DNA of 64,000 nucleotides from DATGMS01 sp040905145 (lineage in GTDB: Bacteria > Bacteroidota > Bacteroidia > Cytophagales > Cyclobacteriaceae): the NCBI GenBank assembly GCA_040905145.1, contig JBBDSC010000202.1, positions 18,625-82,624 on the forward strand, written 5' to 3'. Of the stretch, positions 40,082-49,315 are shown piece after piece. Numbering within the stretch: position 1 is the stretch's first letter; every line of letters begins with the position of its first letter. Made by a program: the position numbers and the translations under genes. The notes below the pieces were generated by a model. It was not told the origin of the DNA. It did not search any database and saw only the letters and a list, made by a program, of their open reading frames with translations.

Positions 40082-42766
40082 TCAGATCCCTTTGGATTTA
40101 AGTAAGACAACAGGGAATGATTCAAATAAAGTGCTTAATGCAAGTTTTCCGGTGGAAGAAATGATTTGATCGGTATACACATTGATCCATTCACCAGGAG
40201 CCTCCTTAGGCAAATCCAGATAGCCCCCTTCCCAAGCCTTTCCGAGCGGAAAAGATTCAGTGGAACTTAATTTGGCCACCAATAGCGGTACTACGATAAG
40301 GTACCATTCTCCTTGGTGATACCGGGCATAGCTGATTACCTTTTGGGAGAAATCACCCGAAACAGTAAGGGAAATATAATCCCCTTGCTCAAAAATCGAT
40401 TTATTCAACCTCCGTTCCCTCAAAGCCCTGTATAGGGTAAACATTTTTATTTTGCCGTCAGGATAATTCTTCATCAGGTTTTCCAATTGTTTAGCATCCA
40501 TACCTTCGGTGAATGCTTCAAATTCTTCCAAATACTTTTTTCTCAAATCGTAATCCACCGGACGTCGGTTATCAGGATCTACATAACTCAGGTCCCAAAG
40601 TTCGCTTCCCTGGTAAATATCCGGAATCCCCGGAGCGGTTACTTTGATCAGACTTTGTCCAAGTGAATTTATAGCTCCATAGAAGGCTATTTTGATCCTG
40701 AAGGGATCAAAAGAAGCCCTAAATTGTTCGTGTTCAAGAATATTTTTTACAAAATCAGCCACTTCTTTTTCGTAAGCTTCATCCGGATCGGACCAAAAAG
40801 AATGTTCTTTAGCTTCCCTAAGGACTTTTTGAAGATAATCGCTGGTACGGCTCAGGAAATTTTCTTCCATATCCTTGCCAAAAGGCATGGCACCAATTAA
40901 GGCTTGATAAATAAAATATTCTTCGTTTTTATCGGGAATGTTTTCTCTTTTTCTTAAATTTTTATTGAGATGGTGCCATTCTTCTACTTTTTGAAACCAT
41001 TCTTCAGGGATTCCGCTCAGCACATTGATCCGCATCCTGGCATCTTCGCCCCGTTTGGTATCATGGGTAGCGGTTGCGTTGATGGATAGGGGGAATTTTT
41101 CCTTCCGCTGTTTCATGAGGTCATGGAACTGATCTATGCTTATTCCAAATACCTGTGGCGAGTCCCCTACTTCATTATGGGAAATCAGCTGATTATAAAT
41201 ATAAAATGAAGTATCTTCCACACCTTTGGCAGCCAATGGTCCGGTAAATTGCTGGCACCGCTGAAGGAAATATCCCATATTTTCCGGATTTTTGCCCGCT
41301 TCCCCTGTGAATACAGTCCTCAAATAATCCAACTCTTCTTTTAACAAAGGCTCTTTTTCTACAGCAATGAGATGTGCCTCATCAATGATCCTGCGTTGCC
41401 GGTCCGTCAGTGGAAATTCCGTCGGATATATCCGATAAACCGGAAAAGCCGCCAAAAAGGCGCTTAAGGCCTGCCTCACTTGTTCCTTATTTATACCTTC
41501 CCCTTCCGGGAGTAGTTTCAGGTCTTCCAAAAGATCCCATAGATTCTGTAGTTCTCCTCCCATTCTTTCATGAAGGATAAAGCTTTTTTTATCATATACG
41601 AGTTGCTTATAATCTACCACTCCGGGATTAACCTGCTTATAGCCGGCTTTAAACTGCTCTTGGTGTTGGGATGCTGTAAAAAGATTATTGACAATGGCCA
41701 AAAAATGATAACCACTGGTCCCCTGCATGGGCCAGGTATTAGGAAGCTCCTCGTCCCACTCCAATATTTTTTCTATGATGATATAAAAATCATTGCCCAG
41801 CATTTTGCTGAGTTTTTCAAGATAACCTGCGGGATCAAATAACCCATCTATGTGGTCGATCCGTAAACCGGAAACCAATCCTTCTTCGCACAGTTGTTGG
41901 ATAAAAGAGTGGTAGGCCCTAAACACCTCATCCTTCTCCATGCGCAAACATATGAGGTCATTAATGGTAAAGAAACGTCTGAAATTGATTTTTCTTTCTG
42001 ATTCTTTCCAATGGACCGGTTTAAAATACTGAAGGTCCAATAAGTGGTGCATTAATTTACCAGAAGTATTGAAGGCTTGGACAATTTCATCAATCTTTTC
42101 ATTCAACGAGGGGTCATTTTGAGCCGCTTGGTACAATCTGTTTTTCAATTCCTGCCATTGGTCTGCATTTCCAGGGTTATTTTTAAATTTTCCACTCCAC
42201 GGTGCCATACTGGAACTTTCCTGGCCATGTGACAAAAGAAAGGAATAGGAATTTACACTGGCAGGGTATTCATGTTCAAAATATTGAAGGAAAAATCCCC
42301 TGTCACTGAAGATAAGCTTGATTTCCCCCTTTGTAATTACCTTTTCCAGGGAATCCCCAAGGAAAGGGGCCATCACTTTACCTTCCCAACCTTTATATTT
42401 CCAGTTGATGTCAAAGAAATTATAGAATTCTGAGTGGGGCCCCTGTTCTAAAATGCTGTAAATCCATGAATTGGCAGGACTGTAGGCCATATGGTTTGGG
42501 ACAATATCCTGGAGCCAGTCCATTCCTTTTTGCTTTAGGAGGTCACTGATTTCCCTAAAATTTTCCAAATCACCGATTTTTTTATTTATTTTAAAAGGGT
42601 CAATGATATCATATCCATGTGTGCTCCCCTTCCTGGACTGAAAAAAGGGAGCAGAATAAACCGTGCTGATTTGAAAACCTTCCAGGTAGTCCAGGATATG
42701 GCGCAGGTTGTTAAAAGTAAATTCAGGGGACAACTGTAGCCGATAAGTAGAAGCAGGGATTTTCAT
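40082..42766 (-). CDS. treY: Maltooligosyl trehalose synthase
   Basis: TreY (GH13_26) turns the reducing-end alpha-1,4 bond of glucan into alpha,alpha-1,1, giving maltooligosyltrehalose. The 894-residue product starts PASTYRLQLSPEFTF as in the family, then THGYDIIDP, IVPNHMA (residues 89-94), the nucleophile Asp304 in GLRIDHIDGLFDP and acid/base Glu332 in IIEKILEWDEELP. The following GTSGYHFL motif differs from the usual GTTGYDF by a His for Asp. The N-terminus is usual. It lies three bases downstream of the GH57 gene. Confidence 0.95.
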   Translation of the reverse strand: MKIPASTYRLQLSPEFTFNNLRHILDYLEGFQISTVYSAPFFQSRKGSTHGYDIIDPFKINKKIGDLENFREISDLLKQKGMDWLQDIVPNHMAYSPANSWIYSILEQGPHSEFYNFFDINWKYKGWEGKVMAPFLGDSLEKVITKGEIKLIFSDRGFFLQYFEHEYPASVNSYSFLLSHGQESSSMAPWSGKFKNNPGNADQWQELKNRLYQAAQNDPSLNEKIDEIVQAFNTSGKLMHHLLDLQYFKPVHWKESERKINFRRFFTINDLICLRMEKDEVFRAYHSFIQQLCEEGLVSGLRIDHIDGLFDPAGYLEKLSKMLGNDFYIIIEKILEWDEELPNTWPMQGTSGYHFLAIVNNLFTASQHQEQFKAGYKQVNPGVVDYKQLVYDKKSFILHERMGGELQNLWDLLEDLKLLPEGEGINKEQVRQALSAFLAAFPVYRIYPTEFPLTDRQRRIIDEAHLIAVEKEPLLKEELDYLRTVFTGEAGKNPENMGYFLQRCQQFTGPLAAKGVEDTSFYIYNQLISHNEVGDSPQVFGISIDQFHDLMKQRKEKFPLSINATATHDTKRGEDARMRINVLSGIPEEWFQKVEEWHHLNKNLRKRENIPDKNEEYFIYQALIGAMPFGKDMEENFLSRTSDYLQKVLREAKEHSFWSDPDEAYEKEVADFVKNILEHEQFRASFDPFRIKIAFYGAINSLGQSLIKVTAPGIPDIYQGSELWDLSYVDPDNRRPVDYDLRKKYLEEFEAFTEGMDAKQLENLMKNYPDGKIKMFTLYRALRERRLNKSIFEQGDYISLTVSGDFSQKVISYARYHQGEWYLIVVPLLVAKLSSTESFPLGKAWEGGYLDLPKEAPGEWINVYTDQIISSTGKLALSTLFESFPVVLLKSKGI

Positions 42767-42769
42767 TGA

Positions 42770-45193
42770 CTAAGGGATTAGGTTAAGGGATTGGTACAAT
42801 TCATCAAAATCCTTGATCCATTTTTCCGCCTCGGGATCTCCGGCTTCACTTGCTTCCTTGAAGCTTTTATATTTTTCCGTTTTAATTAGAAAAGCAATAT
42901 TTTGTGCCTCCCAATACTCTGGGGCAATTTCACTGGTTTCGATCAGGTGAAGGAGGTCGAGAATGGTGGTCATCAACTTTTCATCAGCTGGATTTTCATA
43001 AAGCTCCTTCAACAGATCATTTACTTTGGCATCCGAAAGGTATTTAAGGGTGATTAAATCCAAGTCTGCAGCTATCCGGTTTGAAGCTTCCAATACTTTG
43101 CTCAAATCAGAAACATTCATAGTTTCTGATTTGAGCAGATTGATCAGCTTGTTATTCACGGCCAGGTCTACGGGAAGCTTCAACTGTTGTGGAACATTCA
43201 TATTGATTTCTTTGAACACTTGCAAGATGGGATAATTATCTTCATACATCTTATTTATTAGACCTTCTGTGTTCTTTAGGACAGATTCCATCACGAGCCC
43301 CATAGTAATACGCTGCTCATCTTTGAAAAGATGCCAGAAAGAGTAATTATGGGTGCCAAAGTAGCGGTCCATCAGGTTAAATATTTCATGAATATCGCTC
43401 CTGTGGAAACTTTGCACGACCTTTTTCTCTAATTCCTGCAGGGCCTCGTCTCCTATAAATTCCCTTACCCCACCATATAGATGATGTTCTCCCAAATGAA
43501 GCACCGCAAAGGAAATATCAACTTTCTCCAGCGTAAGGTCAGATTGAAATATCGTATGGCCAATTACAAGTTTGTGCTTTCCGGCCTCATAGTAGTTTCG
43601 GGACTTGGTGGTAGCATGAAAGTTGAACAGGTTCATTTCGTCCGGAAAATGCTCAAACAGGGAAGCTACCGCATAGTGGGCCCCGACTCGGACCAAGTCT
43701 ATGATCATGGGTTTTATAAACCGATGATAAGCGACAGAAGCGTTCCCAAACTCTTTGAGATTACTGGGGATCTTTTCCAATAACTGAACAAATTCTTCCT
43801 CATAATTTTCCCCACTGATTTTTTCTGCCAACTGTATGGCTCTTGCCGCATAGAAAACGTCCTGCATGGATTCAATGCCGCTTACCTCATCAAAAAACCA
43901 TCCGCAACTGGTATACATTAACATGGTATGATATTGCATTTCCAGTAACATCAAGATCTTTTTCTTTTCCTCTTCGGACAACTCCTTTTCAATATTGTCT
44001 TTCAAGAAAGCATTCACATTTTCATTTGACCTGTCCAGGACCACTTGGATATATCTATTTCTCAGTCCCCAGGGATCGGGAGAATAACTTTTCATCTCCC
44101 TTTCATAAAGCCCAATGAATTTTTCCCGCACCCAATCAAAAGCCTCCCGTAATGGCCCACGCCATTCCTGCGTCCAATTTTGGTTACCACCTGTGTTACA
44201 GCCACAGTTGCTTTTCCACCTTTCCACCCCATGGTAGCAGCTCCAGGAGGTGTTTTCGAGAATTTCCACTTCATGTTCAGGAGGGAACTTTTCAAGGAAT
44301 TCCCCATATACCGTGAGTTTTATATCCTCATTTTTGTCAAGGGAATCCAGGCAATAAGAAAGTGCCATTTCCCCGTACCGATGATGATGGCCGTAACTTT
44401 CCCCATCGGTGGCAATATTGGCCAATTCCACCTCTTCTTCTTCCGTAAAAAGTTCTTTAAGCCGATTGGCGAACTTTTCCCCATTGTCCAACAGCCCTTC
44501 AAAAGCAACTCCCTGGGAAGCGGGACCATCATAGAAAAAAAGATTGATATTTTTACCTGAAGGTAGTTGGCATAAGTAAACTTTTTTAGGATCGACCTTA
44601 GCATCGGTGGCATCTTTCCATTTTTTGTCACCGATTTTTCTGCTTCTTTTAGCCTGATAGGGGGATAGAATGGTAAATTTTATATCATATTTTGCCAACA
44701 TCTCCAATGTAGCTGTATTTACTGCGGTTTCTCCAAGCCACATTCCTTCTGGATGGCGACCAAATCTGGACTTAAAATCTTCTATTCCCCAGATCACCTG
44801 GGTTTCCTGGTCATTTGCATTGGCTAAAGGCATAATCATGTGGTTATAGGCTTGTGCCAATGCAGAACCATGTCCGGAAAACCGCTCCTGACTGTCCTTG
44901 TCCGCCCATAAAATGGCTTGGTAAGTCTCCGGTGCCTCGTTCTCCATCCATGCCAGCAAAGTGGGGCCCATATTAAAACTCATCCACGAATAGTTGTTAA
45001 TGATATCCAGGATCTTGCCTTCTTCATTCAGGATCCTGGATGCGGCATTCCGGGCGTAGCATTCAGCATTGATCCTATGATTCCAATCATGATAAGGATA
45101 CGCGGAATCTTGTATTTCTACAATGTTTAGCCAAGGATTTTCCCTGGGGGGCTGATAAAAGTGCCCGTGCAGACAAATATATTTCTTACTCAT
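42770..45193 (-). CDS. Glycoside hydrolase family 57 protein with DUF3536
   Basis: The 807-residue product is a GH57-type protein. Motif 1 is HGHFYQPP at residues 9-16; WLGETAVN near 152-159 carries a probable nucleophile Glu155; and ATDGESYGHH at 261-270 supplies the acidic Asp263. The C-terminal half contains DUF3536-like helical sequence. GH57 enzymes hydrolyse or transfer alpha-1,4 or alpha-1,6 glucans. The ATG at 45193 precedes KKYICLHGHF; longer frame is noncoding. It sits between treZ (19 bases) and treY (3 bases), so it acts in the same pathway, perhaps debranching or trimming glucan. Confidence 0.85.
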   Translation of the reverse strand: MSKKYICLHGHFYQPPRENPWLNIVEIQDSAYPYHDWNHRINAECYARNAASRILNEEGKILDIINNYSWMSFNMGPTLLAWMENEAPETYQAILWADKDSQERFSGHGSALAQAYNHMIMPLANANDQETQVIWGIEDFKSRFGRHPEGMWLGETAVNTATLEMLAKYDIKFTILSPYQAKRSRKIGDKKWKDATDAKVDPKKVYLCQLPSGKNINLFFYDGPASQGVAFEGLLDNGEKFANRLKELFTEEEEVELANIATDGESYGHHHRYGEMALSYCLDSLDKNEDIKLTVYGEFLEKFPPEHEVEILENTSWSCYHGVERWKSNCGCNTGGNQNWTQEWRGPLREAFDWVREKFIGLYEREMKSYSPDPWGLRNRYIQVVLDRSNENVNAFLKDNIEKELSEEEKKKILMLLEMQYHTMLMYTSCGWFFDEVSGIESMQDVFYAARAIQLAEKISGENYEEEFVQLLEKIPSNLKEFGNASVAYHRFIKPMIIDLVRVGAHYAVASLFEHFPDEMNLFNFHATTKSRNYYEAGKHKLVIGHTIFQSDLTLEKVDISFAVLHLGEHHLYGGVREFIGDEALQELEKKVVQSFHRSDIHEIFNLMDRYFGTHNYSFWHLFKDEQRITMGLVMESVLKNTEGLINKMYEDNYPILQVFKEINMNVPQQLKLPVDLAVNNKLINLLKSETMNVSDLSKVLEASNRIAADLDLITLKYLSDAKVNDLLKELYENPADEKLMTTILDLLHLIETSEIAPEYWEAQNIAFLIKTEKYKSFKEASEAGDPEAEKWIKDFDELYQSLNLIP
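43100..43136. repeat. Perfect 15-bp inverted repeat inside GH57 gene
   Basis: gctcaaatcagaaac (43100-43114) and gtttctgatttgagc (43122-43136) are exact reverse complements around the seven-base loop attcata. It lies inside coding sequence for LLKSETMNVSDLSK. A stem this long is unlikely by chance within a random gene. Confidence 0.75.
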
Positions 45194-45212
45194 TTTATAG
45201 ACTTTAATGTGA

Positions 45213-47042
45213 TTATTTTTTATAAATGACCAGTGAGGTAGAAGGAATGGCCAGTTCCTCTCCGCTATAGACTGTTTCCAGCATATCCTGAGGCCCACTC
45301 CAGTGCAAATCGGCAGAAGCAATTATTTTTGACCAGGATTGATCTTTTTCAGGGAGGCTAATTTTTTGCTCCTTATGGCTGAAATTGAATACAGTTATTA
45401 TTTCCCTATTGTCTTTTCCTGCAAAAATTGAAAGCATGTTCTCCTGCTCATGGGTGACTATATTGATGTTTTTATCAATAAAAGCCGTAAAAGATCCCTC
45501 CTTCCTCAAGTGGATTAATTGTTGATAATATTTGAACAAGATACCCTTTGGGATATCTTCCTTAAAGTTCCATTTTAATTTTGAGGCATTAAATGTTGAT
45601 ATTGATTGCGGGTCAGGCACCTCCCCCCCCCATTGGAAGGATTCAAATTCAAGCTTCCTTCCTTCTTGTACTGCTTCAATCAAGCCAGGGTCACCATGGC
45701 TTACAAAATACTGAAAAGGTTGGTCTTCCCCATATTCTTCCCCCATAAACAACATGGGCACAAAGGGGGAGATTAACATTACCCCAGCGGAAAGCTTTAA
45801 CATTTCAAAGGAGACCAATTGAGATAAACGCTCTCCAAGCATCCGGTTCCCTACCTGATCATGGTTTTGAATGCCCACCAGAAACTTATGCTTAGGAAGC
45901 TGGCTGGGGTCGTTTCCCACTGTTTTCTTTCTATATTCTGAGTACAGGCCATCGTAGATAAAAGCCTGTTTAAATGACTTTCCCAAATGCGCTATTTTCC
46001 CATAATCAGCGTAATAGCCGCCCCTTTCCCCGGTAGCCAAGGTATGTACCGCATGATGAAAATCGTCTGTCCACTGTGCTTCCAGCCCATAGCCCCCCTG
46101 TGAATAATCATTTAAGATTTTTACATCGTTCATGTCACTTTCTGCTATCAAACAATAGCTTTTACCGGTCTTTTTCTCCAATTGATCCACCCGCATACGC
46201 AATTCCTTCAAAAAATGTACAGGGCCATTGTCCATAATGGCATGCACGGCATCTAATCTCAACCCGTCAAAATGGTAATCCTCCAGCCACATTAAAGCAT
46301 TCTGAAGGAAGAAATTTCTGACATGGTCACTGTATTTGTCATCAAAGTTAATGGCACTGCCCCAAGGGGTATGGTATTTTTCCGTGAAATAGGGGCCAAA
46401 GTCAGAAAGATAATTGCCTTCCGGTCCCATATGGTTGTACACTACATCAAGAATGACCGAAATCCCTTTTTGGTGACAATTATCCACCATTTGTTTCAAT
46501 TTTTCAACACCACCGTAGCTTTGTTGCACAGCAAAAGGATAAACCCCGTCATATCCCCAGTTCCTGTTTCCTGGAAATTGGGCAATGGGCATTATTTCAA
46601 TGGTGTTTATTCCCAATTCCAGCAGGTGATCCAACTTTTCGATGATTGCTTCAAAAGTCCCATCTGGGGTGAAAGTACCTACATGCAGTTCATAAATGAT
46701 CATTTCTGCAATGGATCTGGGGCTCCAGGTTGCATCTTCCCAGTCATATGCCTTATGGTCCACCACCTCAGACCAGGAATGCACCCCCTCAGGCTGACTT
46801 GCAGATGCTGGATCTGGCCTTTGAAGTTCATTGTCCAGCGAAAACATATATTTCGTTCCCGGCTTCATCTCCTTTACCTCCTTTTGCCAATATCCATAGG
46901 TGTCTTTTGTCAGCTCATGTGGAGTCTTATGGCCTTTTAGCATTAACTCAACTCTTTTTGAAAAAGGGGACCATACATTCACCAAGCAGGTATTATTGGA
47001 AGTATACTGTGTGCCAACGAATTTCGTAATATTTTTATCCAT
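45213..47042 (-). CDS. treZ: Malto-oligosyltrehalose trehalohydrolase
   Basis: TreZ (GH13_10) releases trehalose from maltooligosyltrehalose. The 609-residue product has an N-terminal carbohydrate-binding-like sheet (about 1-100), then the TIM barrel with YELHVGTFTPDGTF, NRNWGYDGVYPFAVQ, nucleophile Asp264 (FDGLRLDAVHAI), acid/base Glu301 (IAESDMND) and the QNHDQVGNR motif near 410. It is the first gene of the minus-strand operon treZ-GH57-treY-malQ. The divergent glgE operon starts about 160-280 bases away, so the two share a control region. Confidence 0.95.
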   Translation of the reverse strand: MDKNITKFVGTQYTSNNTCLVNVWSPFSKRVELMLKGHKTPHELTKDTYGYWQKEVKEMKPGTKYMFSLDNELQRPDPASASQPEGVHSWSEVVDHKAYDWEDATWSPRSIAEMIIYELHVGTFTPDGTFEAIIEKLDHLLELGINTIEIMPIAQFPGNRNWGYDGVYPFAVQQSYGGVEKLKQMVDNCHQKGISVILDVVYNHMGPEGNYLSDFGPYFTEKYHTPWGSAINFDDKYSDHVRNFFLQNALMWLEDYHFDGLRLDAVHAIMDNGPVHFLKELRMRVDQLEKKTGKSYCLIAESDMNDVKILNDYSQGGYGLEAQWTDDFHHAVHTLATGERGGYYADYGKIAHLGKSFKQAFIYDGLYSEYRKKTVGNDPSQLPKHKFLVGIQNHDQVGNRMLGERLSQLVSFEMLKLSAGVMLISPFVPMLFMGEEYGEDQPFQYFVSHGDPGLIEAVQEGRKLEFESFQWGGEVPDPQSISTFNASKLKWNFKEDIPKGILFKYYQQLIHLRKEGSFTAFIDKNINIVTHEQENMLSIFAGKDNREIITVFNFSHKEQKISLPEKDQSWSKIIASADLHWSGPQDMLETVYSGEELAIPSTSLVIYKK

Positions 47043-47321
47043 AAGGGACTTTTCCAGTTATTGCAAGCCTAAATGGTCAAAGTTGGAATACATTAAAAGA
47101 TGTTTATCCGTCTATGCATTAGCTAATATTTGTTTTCACATACAGAATTATGCCAAATAACCGACAGTTAAAAAAAAAGAGGTTTTTGACTGTCCAGAAG
47201 CGTGAATTCATTAAATTTATCTTCCCTCATCGGTGAATGGGTGGAAGTTTTTATAAAAAAAACACATCTTTCCATAACATGGCATAATGATTATGTTATA
47301 AAAGGAATAAGATTTGAATTT
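47043..47321. promoter_or_regulatory. Shared control region of divergent treZ and glgE operons
   Basis: The two alpha-glucan operons are divergently transcribed from this stretch. A plus-strand ctaatatttg near 47130 resembles a -7 box (TAnnTTTG) but with one extra base, and no good -33 TTTG pairs with it. The region should hold promoters of both operons; I cannot place operators. Confidence 0.3.
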
Positions 47322-49280
47322 ATGAAAGCACTGGAAGGACAAAAAAGAGTTGCCATAGAAAATGTCTATCCTCAGATCGACTGTGGAAAGCATCCAATAA
47401 AAAGAATAATTAATGAGCCCATCAATGTACGTGCGGATATTTTTGTAGATGGCCACGATCTGGTAAAAGCCTCCCTTCTCCATAGGAAAAGCCAAAAAGG
47501 AAAAGAAAGTAAATGGAATGAAATTCCCATGAATTTTATTTCCAATGACCAATGGCAGAGCACATTCATCCCGGATAGCGAAGGAGCCTATGAATATACG
47601 ATAGAAGCTTGGGTGGACCATTTTTCTACCTGGCAGCATGGACTGAAGAAAAAATTTGAGGACCATCAAGATATCAGAAACGAATTGCTCATCGGGGCGG
47701 AACTGATGGAAAAAGCATCAATGAATGCTTCGAAGACTCAAAAGAAGAAGCTCGAGCAATCCATTGATTTATTCAGGACCAATAAAAATGAGGCTAAAAC
47801 TGTTTCCTATGCTTTAAGTGAGACTGTATCCAGTTTGATGCAAGGGTTGTACGATAGGGCTAAGGTTATGCGCTATTCCAAAATCTTACCTGTGAAAGTG
47901 GAGCGAAAGCTGGTGTTGTTCAGTGCTTGGTATGAGTTCTTTCCAAGATCCACCTCGCTTACAGAAGGACAGCACGGAACCTTTGAAGACTGCGAAAGAA
48001 TTTTACCCGAAGTAGCAAAAATGGGTTTTGATGTGGTTTACCTGCCACCCATTCACCCGATTGGGACAAGTAACAGAAAAGGCTTGAACAATGTGCCCAC
48101 AGCCCAACCTGGCAATCCGGGTTCCCCTTGGGCCATCGGGTCCAAAGAAGGGGGCCATAAGGCCATTCACCCAGAACTGGGTACCTTTGAAGATTTTGCC
48201 AGTTTGGTTAGAAAAGCAGGCGAATTGGACATCAAAATAGCTTTGGACTTTGCCATCCAATGTTCCCCCGACCATCCCTATGTCAAGAAATATCCAGACT
48301 GGTTTAAATGGCGCCCTGACGGCACGGTCCAATATGCTGAAAATCCACCAAAAAAATATCAAGATGTACTTCCGGTAAACTTTGAAACCGAAGATTGGGA
48401 GAACCTTTGGAAAGAGATGAAGAGCATTGTGGATTTTTGGATTGGAAAAGGGGTGAGAATTTTTAGGGTGGATAATCCCCATACCAAACCCTTTAGATTC
48501 TGGGGTTGGTTGATTAAAGAAGTACATGCCAAAAATCCGGACATTATTTTTTTGGCAGAAGCTTTTACCCGGCCCAGGATCATGGAACAGTTGGCCAAAG
48601 TGGGCTTTAATCAATCCTATACTTATTTCACCTGGAGAAACAATAAGGAAGAACTCCAGGAATACCTTATAGAACTCACAAAAACAGAGAGAAGGGAGTA
48701 TTTCCGCCCCAATTTCTGGCCCAACACACCGGATATCCTGCCCATTTCACTTGAAAATAAGGGAGAATCTTCTTTTATGATCCGCCTGATCCTCGCCGCT
48801 ACCTTGTCTTCCAATTATGGAATTTATGGTCCTCTCTTTGAGTTGGGGGTAAATAAGGCATATCCAGGGAAAGAAGAATATATCGATTCTGAAAAATATG
48901 AGATCAAGCTTTGGGACTGGAACAGGAGTACAAGAATTAAAGAATTGATCACAAGCATCAATGAGATCAGGAGGGAAAATAAAGCGTTGCAAAGCACTTG
49001 GAACATAGAATTCCACGAAACTGATAATTCACAACTTTTTTGCTACAGCAAAACAGATGAAGATAACAAGCTTTTGATCATTGTAAGCCTGGATCCCGTT
49101 TATACCCAAGCCGGATGGGTAAAGGTGCCCTTGGAATATTTTGGGCTAAAAAATCGGGGACCATTTGTAGTGCACGATCTGATTAGCGGTGAGCAATATA
49201 CCTGGAGGAGCGAGTGGAACTATATAGAGCTGCGTCCGCAGTCCATGCCAGCACACTTATTTCGTGTGGAAGGCATCTAA
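47322..49280 (+). CDS. glgE: Alpha-1,4-glucan:maltose-1-phosphate maltosyltransferase
   Basis: GlgE (GH13_3) elongates alpha-1,4-glucan with maltose from maltose-1-phosphate. The 652-residue product has the family N-terminus GQKRVAIENVYPQIDCGKHP, then the barrel with LPPIHPIG, nucleophile Asp384 in IFRVDNPHTKPF and acid/base Glu413 in FLAEAFTRP. I chose ATG 47322 because it lies right before the family start; a GTG at 47202 would add 40 residues of unrelated sequence. It heads a plus-strand operon with treS-maltokinase and glgB, forming the complete GlgE pathway. Confidence 0.9.
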   Translation: MKALEGQKRVAIENVYPQIDCGKHPIKRIINEPINVRADIFVDGHDLVKASLLHRKSQKGKESKWNEIPMNFISNDQWQSTFIPDSEGAYEYTIEAWVDHFSTWQHGLKKKFEDHQDIRNELLIGAELMEKASMNASKTQKKKLEQSIDLFRTNKNEAKTVSYALSETVSSLMQGLYDRAKVMRYSKILPVKVERKLVLFSAWYEFFPRSTSLTEGQHGTFEDCERILPEVAKMGFDVVYLPPIHPIGTSNRKGLNNVPTAQPGNPGSPWAIGSKEGGHKAIHPELGTFEDFASLVRKAGELDIKIALDFAIQCSPDHPYVKKYPDWFKWRPDGTVQYAENPPKKYQDVLPVNFETEDWENLWKEMKSIVDFWIGKGVRIFRVDNPHTKPFRFWGWLIKEVHAKNPDIIFLAEAFTRPRIMEQLAKVGFNQSYTYFTWRNNKEELQEYLIELTKTERREYFRPNFWPNTPDILPISLENKGESSFMIRLILAATLSSNYGIYGPLFELGVNKAYPGKEEYIDSEKYEIKLWDWNRSTRIKELITSINEIRRENKALQSTWNIEFHETDNSQLFCYSKTDEDNKLLIIVSLDPVYTQAGWVKVPLEYFGLKNRGPFVVHDLISGEQYTWRSEWNYIELRPQSMPAHLFRVEGI

Positions 49281-49315
49281 ACTTGAAAGTTAAAACGACC
49301 AATTTATAGGATTAT

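Noticed and set aside
47202..47321. GTG at 47202 as the start of glgE
   Set aside because: The 40 residues it would add do not resemble the GlgE N-terminus, whereas ATG 47322 lies directly before the conserved start.
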